Positions 44,639-54,403 of a stretch of 64,000 nt of DNA are shown piece after piece (the first letter of the stretch is position 1; each line of letters begins with the position of its first letter). The stretch is from NCBI RefSeq assembly GCF_000154445.1, contig NZ_DS499559.1, one strand, 5' to 3'. The position numbers and the translations under genes were made by a program. The notes beneath the pieces were generated by a model that was not told the DNA's origin, made no database searches, and was given only the letters and a program-made list of their open reading frames with translations. The stretch comes from Intestinibacter bartlettii. Its GTDB lineage: Bacteria > Bacillota > Clostridia > Peptostreptococcales > Peptostreptococcaceae.

Positions 44639-46165
44639 ATGAAGAAACCAGTAGCATTAATAATTATGGATGGTTTTGGAGAAAGTAATAGCACAGTAGG
44701 AAATGCTGTCAAAGCAGCAAATACTCCTAATTTAGACAGAATCGAAAAAACTTATCCAACAACACTAATAAAAGCAAGTGGTCTTGATGTTGGTCTTCCA
44801 GATGGTCAAATGGGTAACTCAGAAGTTGGTCATACAAACATCGGAGCAGGAAGAATAGTTTATCAAGATTTAACAAGAATAACAAAATCAATACAAGACG
44901 GAGATTTCTTTACAAATGAAGTCTTAAATGGTGCAATGGAAAATGCAAAAGAACACGCTCTTCATATAATGGGATTATTATCTGATGGTGGAGTTCATTC
45001 ACATATAGATCACCTTAAAGCTTTAATCAAAATGGCTAAAGAAAAAGGTGTAGAAAGAGTATACGTACATGCATTTACAGATGGTAGAGATACTGATCCT
45101 CAAAGTGGTTTAAGCTATGCTAAAGAAATAGAAGCTTGTATGGCTGAAACAGGTGTAGGTCAATTCGCAACTGTAAATGGAAGATACTATGCAATGGATA
45201 GAGATAAAAGATGGGAAAGAGTAGAAAAAGCATACAAAGCTATGGTTTGTGGCGAAGGTGAAACTTCTACTTCTGCATCTGAAGCTATCGAAGAATCTTA
45301 TAAAAAAGGTGCAACAGACGAGTTTATAGTACCAACTGTAATCGTTAAAGACAATCAACCAGTAGGAAAAATATCTGATGGAGATTCAGTAATCTTCTTC
45401 AATTTCAGACCAGACAGAGCTAGAGAGATATCTAGAGCAATAGTTGACACTGAATTTACTGGATTTGAAAGAGCAGACATAAAAACATTCTTTGTTTGTT
45501 TAACAGAATATGATGTTACTTTACCAAATGTTAAAATAGCATTTGGACCACAATCATTAAGTAACACACTAGGTGAATATTTATCAAAATTAGGTAAAAC
45601 TCAATTAAGAGCTGCCGAAACTGAAAAATATGCTCACGTTACATTCTTCTTCAACGGTGGTGTTGAAGAACCAAATAAAGGTGAAGATAGAGAATTAATA
45701 CCTTCACCAAAAGTTGCAACATATGATTTACAACCAGAAATGTCTGCACCAGAATTACTAGCAAAAGTTATGGAAAAAATAGAAGAAGATAAATACGACT
45801 TCATAGTTGTAAACTTCGCTAACCCAGATATGGTTGGACATACAGGTGTTATGGAAGCTGCGGTTAAAGCTGTTGAAACTGTAGATAATTGTGTTGGTAA
45901 ATTAGTAGACAAAATAGTTGAAATCGGTGGAAGTGCTATAATAACTGCTGACCACGGAAATGCTGAATTAATGGTAGACCCTGAAACAGAAAAAGTTATA
46001 ACTTCACACTCAGTAAACCCAGTTCCATTTATAGTAGCAGGAAAAGATTTCTTAGGAAAAGAACTACTAACTGATGGAAGATTATCAGATATAGCACCAA
46101 CAGTATTAGATATTATGGGATTAGAAAAACCAGAAGAAATGACTGGTCATTCATTAATAAAATAA
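44639..46165 (+). CDS. gpmI: 2,3-bisphosphoglycerate-independent phosphoglycerate mutase
   Basis: The manganese enzyme interconverts 3- and 2-phosphoglycerate. The 508-residue protein of the alkaline phosphatase superfamily has 'IIMDGFGES', the phospho-serine segment 'MGNSEVGHTNIGAGR', 'DGRDTDPQS', 'GRYYAMDRDKRW', 'VNFANPDMVGHTG' and 'TADHGNAELM'. Its activity is pH- and metal-sensitive in spores of related species. AGGAG precedes the start, 16 bp after tpiA. Confidence 0.97.
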   Translation: MKKPVALIIMDGFGESNSTVGNAVKAANTPNLDRIEKTYPTTLIKASGLDVGLPDGQMGNSEVGHTNIGAGRIVYQDLTRITKSIQDGDFFTNEVLNGAMENAKEHALHIMGLLSDGGVHSHIDHLKALIKMAKEKGVERVYVHAFTDGRDTDPQSGLSYAKEIEACMAETGVGQFATVNGRYYAMDRDKRWERVEKAYKAMVCGEGETSTSASEAIEESYKKGATDEFIVPTVIVKDNQPVGKISDGDSVIFFNFRPDRAREISRAIVDTEFTGFERADIKTFFVCLTEYDVTLPNVKIAFGPQSLSNTLGEYLSKLGKTQLRAAETEKYAHVTFFFNGGVEEPNKGEDRELIPSPKVATYDLQPEMSAPELLAKVMEKIEEDKYDFIVVNFANPDMVGHTGVMEAAVKAVETVDNCVGKLVDKIVEIGGSAIITADHGNAELMVDPETEKVITSHSVNPVPFIVAGKDFLGKELLTDGRLSDIAPTVLDIMGLEKPEEMTGHSLIK

Positions 46166-46308
46166 TCCAGATAAATTAAACTTATATAATTAAATCCAGG
46201 CTGGTTATATAATTATATAATCATCCTGTAATATAAAAATTAAAAATAATATTATAAAAAGTAAACAAAAAGACAACAAAAAACAACTAATCGAGAAAAA
46301 TAATAACA

Positions 46309-46330
46309 AAATTAAAATTAAAATTAAAAT
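46309..46330 (+). repeat. Short AAATTA tandem repeat
   Basis: About three and a half copies of AAATTA/AAATTAAAAT units lie in the A-rich leader between gpmI and eno. It is a low-complexity tract with no assigned role; the rest of this 260-bp gap holds only weak A/T hairpins. Confidence 0.5.
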
Positions 46331-46425
46331 ACATAGAAATTTATGAACTTACCCATCAATTTGTTTGTGATATTTTATGTTTTTTACAAACTATGACTTG
46401 ATTAGTTCAATGGAAGGAGAATAAC

Positions 46426-47718
46426 ATGTCAGTAATAGAATCAGTATACGCAAGAGAAGTATTAGACTCAAGAGGGAATCCAACTGTAGAAGTTGAAGTA
46501 GCATTAGAAAGTGGAGCAGAAGGTAGAGCAATAGTTCCATCTGGGGCATCTACAGGAGCTTTCGAAGCTGTTGAATTAAGAGATGGTGACAAAGGTAGAT
46601 ATTTAGGAAAAGGTACTCAAAATGCAGTTAACAATGTTAACACTATAATAGCACCAGAATTAGAAGGATTAGATGCATTTGATCAACCAGGAATAGACGG
46701 ATTATTATTAGAATTAGACGGAACTCCAAACAAAGGTAAATTAGGAGCAAATGCTATACTAGGTGTATCTATGGCTGTAGCTAGAGCTGCTGCTAACGAA
46801 TTAGGATTACCATTATTCCAATACATAGGTGGAGTTAATGCTAAACAATTACCAGTTCCAATGATGAATATATTAAATGGTGGAGAACATGCTGACAACA
46901 ACGTTGATGTTCAAGAATTCATGATATTACCAGTAGGAGCTCCTTGCTTCAAAGAAGGTTTAAGAATGGGTGCAGAAGTATTCCACGCTCTTAAAAAAGT
47001 TCTTGGAGAAAAAGGATTAGCTTGCGGTGTTGGTGATGAAGGTGGATTCGCTCCAAACTTAGGATCAAACAGAGAAGCTTTAGAATTAATAGTTGAAGCT
47101 ATAAAAGCTGCTGGATACGAACCAGGAAAAGACGTTATGTTAGGATTAGACGTTGCAGCTTCTGAAATGTACAACGAAGAAACTAAAAAATACGTTTTAG
47201 CTGGAGAAGGTAAAGAATTAACTGCTGCTGAAATGGTAGACTTATACGAAGATTGGACTACTAACTTCCCAATAATAACTATAGAAGATGGTTTAGATGA
47301 AGAAGACTGGGCTGGATGGAAAGTTCTTACTGAAAGATTAGGTAAAAAAGTTCAATTAGTTGGTGACGACTTATTCGTTACAAACACTGAAAGATTAGAA
47401 AGAGGTATAGAAGCTGGTGTTGCTAACTCTATATTAATAAAAGTTAACCAAATAGGTACAATAACTGAAACTTTAGATGCTATAGAAATGGCTAAAAGAG
47501 CTGGATATACTGCAGTAATATCTCACAGATCTGGTGAAACAGAAGATACTACTATAGCTGACTTAGCAGTAGCTGTAAACGCTGGTCAAATAAAAACTGG
47601 TGCTCCATCAAGAACTGATAGAGTTGCTAAATACAACCAATTATTAAGAATAGAAGAAACAGTTGGTGCTCAAGCTAGATACTGTGGATTAAAATCTTTC
47701 TACAACTTAAGCAAATAA
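46426..47718 (+). CDS. eno: Enolase
   Basis: Enolase dehydrates 2-phosphoglycerate to phosphoenolpyruvate. The 430-residue protein has 'AREVLDSRGNPTVEVEV', 'GASTGAFEAVELRDGD', 'GGEHADNNVDVQEFMILPVGA', 'GDEGGFAPNL' (catalytic Glu), 'LVGDDLFVTN', 'LIKVNQIGT' (catalytic Lys) and 'ISHRSGETEDT'. GGAG precedes the ATG. It closes the glycolytic cluster and is followed by a strong terminator. Confidence 0.98.
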   Translation: MSVIESVYAREVLDSRGNPTVEVEVALESGAEGRAIVPSGASTGAFEAVELRDGDKGRYLGKGTQNAVNNVNTIIAPELEGLDAFDQPGIDGLLLELDGTPNKGKLGANAILGVSMAVARAAANELGLPLFQYIGGVNAKQLPVPMMNILNGGEHADNNVDVQEFMILPVGAPCFKEGLRMGAEVFHALKKVLGEKGLACGVGDEGGFAPNLGSNREALELIVEAIKAAGYEPGKDVMLGLDVAASEMYNEETKKYVLAGEGKELTAAEMVDLYEDWTTNFPIITIEDGLDEEDWAGWKVLTERLGKKVQLVGDDLFVTNTERLERGIEAGVANSILIKVNQIGTITETLDAIEMAKRAGYTAVISHRSGETEDTTIADLAVAVNAGQIKTGAPSRTDRVAKYNQLLRIEETVGAQARYCGLKSFYNLSK

Positions 47719-47785
47719 TAAATAATAACTAACTTAAACAAATAATTAATTATATAGTAAGCAAAATATATTTTATGAATAATAT

Positions 47786-47828
47786 AGAATACCCAAGTGG
47801 AAATTTACCACTTGGGTATTCTTTTTTT
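47786..47828 (+). terminator. Terminator after eno
   Basis: A 14-bp perfect stem (GAATACCCAAGTGG and its complement) with a 7-nt loop and seven T residues. Confidence 0.95.
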
Positions 47829-47900
47829 GTGCAAAGTAATAGAGATAACTTTAAACTCATAAATATTAATAATACATAAAATATGGAGGAGATTGTATTT

Positions 47901-49028
47901 ATGAAAAAAGAGATAATACAATTTTTTAAAAGTAAAACAAATGTAATAGCCATGCTCATATTTCCGATCGTGCTTATTTTTGTAATGGGAAAATCACTAG
48001 ATGGACTTATGAGTATGGATAAAAATATTTTTAGTGGGAAAATTATATATTTCAATATAGAAGATTCAAGTGGAAATAAAAATTTACAACCATTTTATGA
48101 CTTTTCTGTACAATTTCAAAAAGATACCGAGGCAGAATTTGTAGAAAATACAAATCCTGAAGAAGCGATAAAGCTTGTAAATAAAAATGAAGCAATTTGT
48201 TTTATAAATGTCTGTAAAGATGATATAAAATATTTTAGAAATGAAAATGGAGAAAGCACTGAAAGCAAAGTGTTTAGAAATTTATATACACAATATATGA
48301 AAAAATATATATTTATACACTCCACATCAAAATTCGAACCACAGAAAGTCCCACAAATTTTAAATGCACAAAATAATACCCGAGTTAAATCAGAAAGAAT
48401 GTCATATGATGAAGTAAATTCATTTACTTATTATACTTTTGTAGAATTGACGCTGATTATATTATACATATCGACAATAACGTTAACTTCAATGTATAAG
48501 GAAAATACATTACATAAAATGACAAGATTAGAAACATCAAGTATTAAAAAAATAAATATAATGATATCGAAAATAGCTCTTGGGATATTCATCGGAATTA
48601 TGCAAATTATAATTATATATATAACTTCTACCAGATTATTTGGAGTAAATTGGGGTCAAAATCTAATTTACATTTTTATGGTATTAATTTCATTTATAAT
48701 ATTTAGCTCCGTATTGGGAATATCTATATCCATGATTTTTTCGGAGGAAAAAACAGCCTACACATTCACAAATATGCTTATAATAGTTATGGGATTTTTA
48801 GGCGGTTCATATGTTCCGCTTTCTCTAGTAAAATCAGCGAGAATAACTAGTTTTCTATGCGAATTAGTGCCAAATTATTGGGTTAATACAGCTATTTTAG
48901 GATTAAAATACAATGTGGATACCTCTTATTACATAAGTGCGATAAATATATCCTTAGGAAGTGCTGCTTTAATGATTATTCTAAGTAGGATAATCTCAAA
49001 AATAAAAGAAGGTGGAAGTTTTGATTAG
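47901..49028 (+). CDS. ABC-2 type transporter permease (subunit 1)
   Basis: The 375-residue membrane protein has one N-terminal helix (about 14-33), a roughly 150-residue extracytoplasmic domain, and about five C-terminal helices (from 'YYTFVELTLIILYISTITL' to 'ISAINISLGSAALMIILSRI'). This is the ABC-2 membrane topology of efflux permeases. 'NTLHKMTRLETSSIKKINIMISKI' is the coupling segment after helix 2. GGAGGAG at 47885-47890 sits after an in-frame ATG at 47883, so I start at 47901. It overlaps a second permease gene. No ATPase gene lies nearby. Confidence 0.82.
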   Translation: MKKEIIQFFKSKTNVIAMLIFPIVLIFVMGKSLDGLMSMDKNIFSGKIIYFNIEDSSGNKNLQPFYDFSVQFQKDTEAEFVENTNPEEAIKLVNKNEAICFINVCKDDIKYFRNENGESTESKVFRNLYTQYMKKYIFIHSTSKFEPQKVPQILNAQNNTRVKSERMSYDEVNSFTYYTFVELTLIILYISTITLTSMYKENTLHKMTRLETSSIKKINIMISKIALGIFIGIMQIIIIYITSTRLFGVNWGQNLIYIFMVLISFIIFSSVLGISISMIFSEEKTAYTFTNMLIIVMGFLGGSYVPLSLVKSARITSFLCELVPNYWVNTAILGLKYNVDTSYYISAINISLGSAALMIILSRIISKIKEGGSFD

Positions 49029-50130
49029 ATTAATACTAAATACGACAAAACTCTTGATGAGGAAAAAGAGCTACATAATAAGCGGAGTAATTATTCCAGT
49101 ATTTATAATAATTTTCTTTAGCTTTGAATTTGGTGGCCAATATAAATATAAAATCGGAATAGTAGATAAAGACAACTCATATTCATCAAATCAAATTATA
49201 GAAAGTATAGATGAGCTTGAGGATATACAAAGTGTAAAAATAAAGGAGAAGGATTATAAACTTTTATTAATAACACAACAAATCGAAGTAGCAGTAATAA
49301 TTGATAAAAATTTTGAAGAAAATTTATTAAATTTTAAACCACAAGAAATAAATATAAAATCTATAAAACATAATGATGTAGAAACTTCTATAAGGCAGCT
49401 TATAAAATTGAAATGTGAAGACTTATGCATAGTAGCATCATTGAGCAATAAAGATATAGATGAATTTAAAAATATAAATTTAGATTACAACAGTCAAATT
49501 ACAAATCTCAGCTTAAACAAAGTAAAAGAAGACATACCTAAAATACAAAATACCCTAGGCCTTATTATTTTTACAATATTTATAGTTGCTGGAAATATAG
49601 CGAATTTCTTAATAGAAGATGAAGAAAATAAAACTAAAATAATGATTTTAAGCTCAGGAATTAGTAAGTGGACATATTACGTATCGATGATTTTGATTTT
49701 TTATATAATGACATCATGCACAAGTTTTATATACTATTTGGTGGGAAAAATTTTATATATAGATTTTGGAATGGAAAATACCCTCAATTTTCTTTTCGTT
49801 CTATTAGTTTTTAATTTAATAGCCATAAGTTTGAATTTATGTATAGTATCATTTGCAAGAAGCAAGTATACATCGAGAATAATAAATATATTGATAGTAG
49901 TGCCATGTTGTATGCTTAGCGGAGTATTTTGGGATTTTGATGTAATGGAAGAAAGCCTCCAGAAAATAGGAAACTATATACCAACTAGATGGGTATATAT
50001 ATGCATAGAAAACCTCCAAAATGGAAATGATTTAAATGGAATAAAGATTTACCTAGGATTGATGATTTTATTTTCAATAATTTTATTTGCAATAAGTTTT
50101 ACTATATTAAAATTTAAAAATGAGCTATAG
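49021..50130 (+). CDS. ABC-2 type transporter permease (subunit 2)
   Basis: The 369-residue protein has the same topology as the gene before it: an N-terminal helix (about 18-36), an extracytoplasmic domain, and about five helices from residue 180. It has the ABC-2 coupling region 'EDEENKTKIMILSSGISKWTYYVSMI' and a 'LIVVPCCMLSGVFWDFDVMEESLQKIGNYIPTRWV' segment typical of the family. A TTG start at 49021 is preferred because AAGGTGG lies 6 nt upstream; a GTG at 49012 is possible. Either start overlaps the upstream permease gene, so a heterodimer is likely. Confidence 0.8.
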   Translation: MIRLILNTTKLLMRKKSYIISGVIIPVFIIIFFSFEFGGQYKYKIGIVDKDNSYSSNQIIESIDELEDIQSVKIKEKDYKLLLITQQIEVAVIIDKNFEENLLNFKPQEINIKSIKHNDVETSIRQLIKLKCEDLCIVASLSNKDIDEFKNINLDYNSQITNLSLNKVKEDIPKIQNTLGLIIFTIFIVAGNIANFLIEDEENKTKIMILSSGISKWTYYVSMILIFYIMTSCTSFIYYLVGKILYIDFGMENTLNFLFVLLVFNLIAISLNLCIVSFARSKYTSRIINILIVVPCCMLSGVFWDFDVMEESLQKIGNYIPTRWVYICIENLQNGNDLNGIKIYLGLMILFSIILFAISFTILKFKNEL

Positions 50131-50250
50131 ATAAAAATTCCCTATAAATTGTAAAAATACTATAATTTTAAATCCCACTTTCTTGTAATAAAAGTGCTAA
50201 TATGGTAAACTTAAAGTTGGATAAATTCAAGAGATAATAGGAGGGTACTC

Positions 50251-50490
50251 ATGCTTAATAATATTTTAATGGGTGTACAAATAGTACTATCAGTACTTTT
50301 ACTATTAGTTATAATGCCTCAAGAAGGAAAAGGGAACTTCTCTTCTGATTTCAGTGGAGCAGGAGATGATTTTGAAGCACAAGCTTACTTTAAACCAAAA
50401 GGAAAACAAGCATTCCTTTTAAAATCAACTAGAATATTCTCAGTATTATTCTTCATAAATGCATTAGCATTAGTAGTAATAAACAAATAG
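50251..50490 (+). CDS. secG: Preprotein translocase subunit SecG
   Basis: SecG assists protein export through SecYEG. The 79-residue protein has two membrane helices (about 4-22 and 59-77) separated by a polar loop with 'MPQEGKGNFSSDFSGAGDDFEA', the pattern of Firmicutes SecG. AGGAGGG precedes the start. SecG next to rnr and smpB is a common Firmicutes order; here AEC, ilvD and FadR-type genes are inserted between. Confidence 0.93.
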   Translation: MLNNILMGVQIVLSVLLLLVIMPQEGKGNFSSDFSGAGDDFEAQAYFKPKGKQAFLLKSTRIFSVLFFINALALVVINK

Positions 50491-50548
50491 TAAATTAGAT
50501 GACTGGCCATCATTTAATAAAATTTAAAGATTGAATTTAGTTTTTAAA

Positions 50549-50587
50549 TAAAAGAAGTCTTCTGGATAATCTGGAAGACTTCTTTTT
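50549..50587 (+). terminator. Terminator after secG
   Basis: AAAAGAAGTCTTC pairs with GAAGACTTCTTTT around an 11-nt loop with a T-run. Confidence 0.9.
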
Positions 50588-50670
50588 CTTTATGTTTATG
50601 TAATTTATTTTATTAAAATAAAATGATTATTAAAATAAAAATATATTATCGTCATAGCTAGAAATATATA

Positions 50671-51609
50671 TTAAATAAGTGCCATGCTTTTTAATATATA
50701 AATCCATATAAACATTGTTATTATGCAGAAGAATGATGTAAACACGATAATTTGGGCAGCTAAATCGCTATCGCCATCCATTTGTTTTGCCATTTGGAAT
50801 GTTGAAACACCTGTTGGAGCACCATAGATTATAGTTAGTGTAAGTAGTGCAATTCCTCTAATTCCAAGAAATACGCTAAGTGGAAGCATAATTAAAGGAA
50901 CTATGATTAACTTTGTAATAACTATAAATATAGTTTCGTGTAGGTACTTTTTTACATCAGAAAATGCAAATGATGCACCAAGAAGAATTAAACCAAGTGG
51001 AGTTGCCATTTTTGACACATCTTCAACAGTTTCCATTATGCAAGTCGGAAGTTTTATCCCAACAAGAAGGAAGACAATACCTACAAAAGCACCGATTATA
51101 AGAGGGTTTGTAACAACGCCTTTAAGTATTTTTTTGATGTTGATTTGAGAGCCTCTAAATATCTCAAGTGATATAACAGCTAGCATGTTGAAAAGAGGAA
51201 CTATAACTGCAATCAACATTGCTGTAGTACCGACATTTCCGTCGCCATAAATTGAAGTGGCAACTGGAATACCGAAAATCACAAAGTTACTACGAAATAC
51301 ACCTTGAATCATAACACCACGTTTTCTGTTTTCCTTTTCGATTTTAGGTATAAATAATAGAAGGATTAAAAATAATATAACAACGCCTGATACAGCGAAT
51401 AAAATTAATTTGCCGTCGAATACTGTCTCCAAATCTGTTGTATAAACGTTATAAAAAAGAAGCACAGGTAAAAATACTTTAAATACTACTTTGTTCATAA
51501 CATCTAGTGTATGTTGGTCAAATATTTTTATATATTTTAGAAAGTAACCAAGAACCATCATTAAAAACAAAGGAGCAACGACATTAAAAGATAAGATTAA
51601 ATTTTCCAT
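50671..51609 (-). CDS. AEC family transporter (auxin efflux carrier type)
   Basis: The 312-residue membrane protein has about ten helices in two inverted five-helix halves. It has the AEC start 'FNVVAPLFLMMVLGYFLK', 'QGVFRSNFVIFGIPVATSIYG' and 'TIIYGAPTGVSTFQMAKQMDGDSDLAAQIIVFTSFF' near the C-terminus. Bacterial AEC carriers export or import organic acids such as malate; the substrate here is unknown. It lies downstream of ilvD on the same strand, but an ilvD terminator separates them. GGGGAG precedes the start. Confidence 0.88.
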   Translation of the reverse strand: MENLILSFNVVAPLFLMMVLGYFLKYIKIFDQHTLDVMNKVVFKVFLPVLLFYNVYTTDLETVFDGKLILFAVSGVVILFLILLLFIPKIEKENRKRGVMIQGVFRSNFVIFGIPVATSIYGDGNVGTTAMLIAVIVPLFNMLAVISLEIFRGSQINIKKILKGVVTNPLIIGAFVGIVFLLVGIKLPTCIMETVEDVSKMATPLGLILLGASFAFSDVKKYLHETIFIVITKLIIVPLIMLPLSVFLGIRGIALLTLTIIYGAPTGVSTFQMAKQMDGDSDLAAQIIVFTSFFCIITMFIWIYILKSMALI

Positions 51610-51634
51610 TAGATTTCTCCCCTTAATATTAAAT

Positions 51635-51664
51635 TATAAAAGGCCAAGTCAAATGACTTAGCCT
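51635..51664 (-). terminator. Terminator after ilvD
   Basis: On the minus strand AGGCTAAGTCA and TGACTTGGCCT pair (one G-T) around a tiny loop and are followed by TTTATAATTT. Confidence 0.82.
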
Positions 51665-51688
51665 ATATTAAAAACTGAAAAACTCCAA

Positions 51689-53356
51689 TTATTTATTTGC
51701 TTTTAATACTGCACCCTTGTCACCTGATGTAACCATAGTAGCGTATCTTGCTAAGTAACCAGTAGTTACTTTTGGTTCTCTTGGAGTCCAAGCAGCTTTT
51801 CTTCTTGCTAATTCTTCGTCTGATACGACAAAGTCTAAAGTTTTTTCTTTTATATTTATTTTTATTAAATCTCCTTCTTCAACAAGAGCTATTGGTCCAC
51901 CAACAGCAGCTTCTGGAGAAACGTGTCCGATTGATGCTCCTCTAGATGCACCAGAGAAACGACCGTCAGTTATAAGAGCAACACTAGAACCTAATCCCAT
52001 ACCAGCTATTGCAGAAGTTGGGTTAAGCATTTCTCTCATACCTGGTCCACCTTTTGGTCCTTCATATCTTATTACAACAACATCACCAGCAACGATTTTT
52101 CCACCTTTTATAGCAGCTATTGCATCTTCTTCACAATCAAATACTCTTGCTGGACCTTCGTGTACTAACATTTCAGGAACAACAGCAGATTGTTTAACTA
52201 TACCAGAATCAGGAGCTAAGTTTCCTTTAAGTACAGCTATACCACCAGTTTCTGAATATGGATTATCTATTGGTCTTATTGTTTCAGGATCTTTATTTAC
52301 ACAGTTAGCGATATTTTCTCCTACAGTTTTTCCTGTAACAGTCATTATATCTAAGTTAAGTAGATTCTTTTTAGTTAATTCATTCATAACTGCATAAACT
52401 CCGCCAGCTTCATTTAGGTCTTCCATATATGTATAACCTGCTGGAGCTAAGTGGCAAAGGTTTGGAGTTCTTGAACTTATTTCATTAGCTATATCTACAT
52501 TTAATTCTACACCAGCTTCGTTAGCTATTGCTGGTAAATGTAACATTGAGTTAGTTGAGCAACCTAGTGCCATATCTACTGTTAATGCATTTTGGAATGC
52601 TTTTTCAGTCATTATATCTCTTGGTTTTATGTCTTTTTCAACTAATTCCATAACTTTCATGCCTGCATGTTTAGCAAGTTTTATTCTTTCTGAATATACT
52701 GCTGGAATAGTTCCGTTTCCTTGAAGTCCCATTCCTAAAGCTTCAGTCAAGCAGTTCATACTGTTTGCAGTATACATACCAGAACATGAACCACAAGTTG
52801 GGCAAACTTTGTTTTCAAATTCTAAAACATCATTTTCATCCATAGTTCCTGCAGCATAAGAACCTACAGCTTCGAACATGCTTGATAAACTTCTTTTTTC
52901 GCCTTTAACACGACCAGCAAGCATTGGGCCACCACTTACGAAAACAGTCGGTATATTAACTCTAGCAGCTGCCATTAATAAACCAGGAACGTTTTTGTCA
53001 CAGTTAGGAACCATAACTAATCCGTCAAATTGATGAGCCATAGCCATACATTCAGTTGAGTCAGCTATTAAGTCTCTTGTAACTAGTGAGTATTTCATTC
53101 CGATATGTCCCATTGCTATACCATCACAAACTGCTATTGCTGGGAATACTACAGGAGTTCCTCCTGCCATTGCTACTCCAAGTTTAACTGCTTCTACTAT
53201 TTTGTCTAAGTTCATATGACCTGGAACTATTTCGTTGTATGAACTTACTATACCTATTAAAGGTTTTCTCATTTCTTCTTCAGTATGTCCTAAAGCATTA
53301 AATAATGAACGATGAGGTGCTTGTTGCATCCCTTTTCTTACTGCATCACTTCTCAT
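51689..53356 (-). CDS. ilvD: Dihydroxy-acid dehydratase
   Basis: IlvD dehydrates dihydroxy-isovalerate and dihydroxy-methylvalerate in isoleucine/valine synthesis using an Fe-S cluster. The 555-residue protein shows cluster cysteines in 'MVPNCDKNVPG' and 'CPTCGSCSGMYTANSM', and the signature 'GRFSGASRGASIGHVSPEA'. It stands alone, away from other ilv genes, between a terminator and a divergent FadR-type regulator. No T-box leader is visible upstream. AGGGGG precedes the start. Confidence 0.97.
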   Translation of the reverse strand: MRSDAVRKGMQQAPHRSLFNALGHTEEEMRKPLIGIVSSYNEIVPGHMNLDKIVEAVKLGVAMAGGTPVVFPAIAVCDGIAMGHIGMKYSLVTRDLIADSTECMAMAHQFDGLVMVPNCDKNVPGLLMAAARVNIPTVFVSGGPMLAGRVKGEKRSLSSMFEAVGSYAAGTMDENDVLEFENKVCPTCGSCSGMYTANSMNCLTEALGMGLQGNGTIPAVYSERIKLAKHAGMKVMELVEKDIKPRDIMTEKAFQNALTVDMALGCSTNSMLHLPAIANEAGVELNVDIANEISSRTPNLCHLAPAGYTYMEDLNEAGGVYAVMNELTKKNLLNLDIMTVTGKTVGENIANCVNKDPETIRPIDNPYSETGGIAVLKGNLAPDSGIVKQSAVVPEMLVHEGPARVFDCEEDAIAAIKGGKIVAGDVVVIRYEGPKGGPGMREMLNPTSAIAGMGLGSSVALITDGRFSGASRGASIGHVSPEAAVGGPIALVEEGDLIKINIKEKTLDFVVSDEELARRKAAWTPREPKVTTGYLARYATMVTSGDKGAVLKANK

Positions 53357-53713
53357 TTCTATTATCCCCCTGTTATTTAAAAATATTCATTTAATGTTAA
53401 ATTTTTTCAATTATTTATCTTATTAAGTTTAAAAAGCTTTGAAACGTAAATCTATTTTAAATTCTAAATTATATATAAAATTTAAAAATTCAGACTTTTT
53501 AAATTAAAACTCTTGATATTGACCATATTATGAGGTATTATTTTCCTATAAATGGTATAACATCATACTAATACATTTAACATATGATGTCAATAATATA
53601 ATTGAATAAAATTTCAAAAAATTAAGATATATAAATTAAGCTATATTAGGTAAAACATGATTAATTAACAACAAAAATAAGTTATTTAATATAGATGAAA
53701 GAAGGGGAACAGT
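53357..53713. other. Divergent intergenic region between ilvD and the FadR-type gene
   Basis: No gene is seen in 357 bp. An inverted repeat, ACATCATA (53560-53567) and TATGATGT (53583-53590), is the only candidate operator and could bind the FadR-type regulator. The rest is A/T-rich, with GGGGAA before 53714 as the ribosome site. Confidence 0.5.
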
Positions 53714-54403
53714 ATGGAATATAAAAAATCACAATCTCTATCAGAGCAGGTGGCTGATGAAATTTTAGATATGATAGTTGTGAAAAAACAATTTAAAATA
53801 GGAGATAAACTTCCTAATGAAACAGAATTATCAGCGCTTTTAAATGTCAGCAGAACGACTTTGAGAGAGGCTATAAAGATGCTGGTTTTACAAGATATAG
53901 TCGAAATTAAAAGAGGCAAAGGAACTTTTGTAAAAAGTGATGAGGTCGATAATTTTACACTTGGAAATTTAAAATCAAATACATCAGACTTGGCAGATTT
54001 ATTGGAAATGAGGCTGATAATTGAGCCGATGGGAGCATACTATGCGACAAAAAGAGCTAGTGATAATGAAATAGAAAAAATAATAGAATACGGCGAAATA
54101 ATAGAACAAAAAATCCTAAATAACGAAGACAGAACAGACGCTGAACAACAGTTTCACAATGCGATTGCAAAGGCAAGCGGCAACTCATTTATGAAGGAAT
54201 TAGTGCCTATTATAAGCAAGGCGATAAACGAAAGTGTAATTTTATCAAAACAATACGAAAAAGCGACAGAACTTACATTAAAAGATCACCGAATGATAAT
54301 AGATTTTATGAAAGAAAGAAATGCAGAAGGGGCAAAAACTGCGATGAGTTTACACATTATACATACAATTGATAGTTTTGGATTTAAAGATAGATTAGTA
54401 TAA
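53714..54403 (+). CDS. FadR-subfamily GntR regulator (FCD domain)
   Basis: The N-terminal winged helix (about 5-75, 'FKIGDKLPNETELSALLNVSRTTLREAIKMLVLQDIVEIKRGKGTFV') and the all-helical FCD domain (about 90-225, with 'DLLEMRLIIEPMGAYYAT', 'DAEQQFHNAIAKASGN', 'LKDHRMIIDFM' and 'MSLHI') define the family. FCD His/Asp residues usually bind a metal and an organic acid. It is divergent from ilvD and not followed closely by any metabolic gene, so the regulon is unclear; ilvD and itself are the nearest candidates. Confidence 0.88.
   Translation: MEYKKSQSLSEQVADEILDMIVVKKQFKIGDKLPNETELSALLNVSRTTLREAIKMLVLQDIVEIKRGKGTFVKSDEVDNFTLGNLKSNTSDLADLLEMRLIIEPMGAYYATKRASDNEIEKIIEYGEIIEQKILNNEDRTDAEQQFHNAIAKASGNSFMKELVPIISKAINESVILSKQYEKATELTLKDHRMIIDFMKERNAEGAKTAMSLHIIHTIDSFGFKDRLV

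Noticed and set aside
46166..46425. Small gene or regulatory RNA between gpmI and eno
   Set aside because: Only weak A/T palindromes and an AAATTA repeat are present, with no ribosome-site-supported frame.
53357..53713. T-box leader upstream of ilvD
   Set aside because: No T-box core sequence, specifier stem or terminator could be found on the minus strand.
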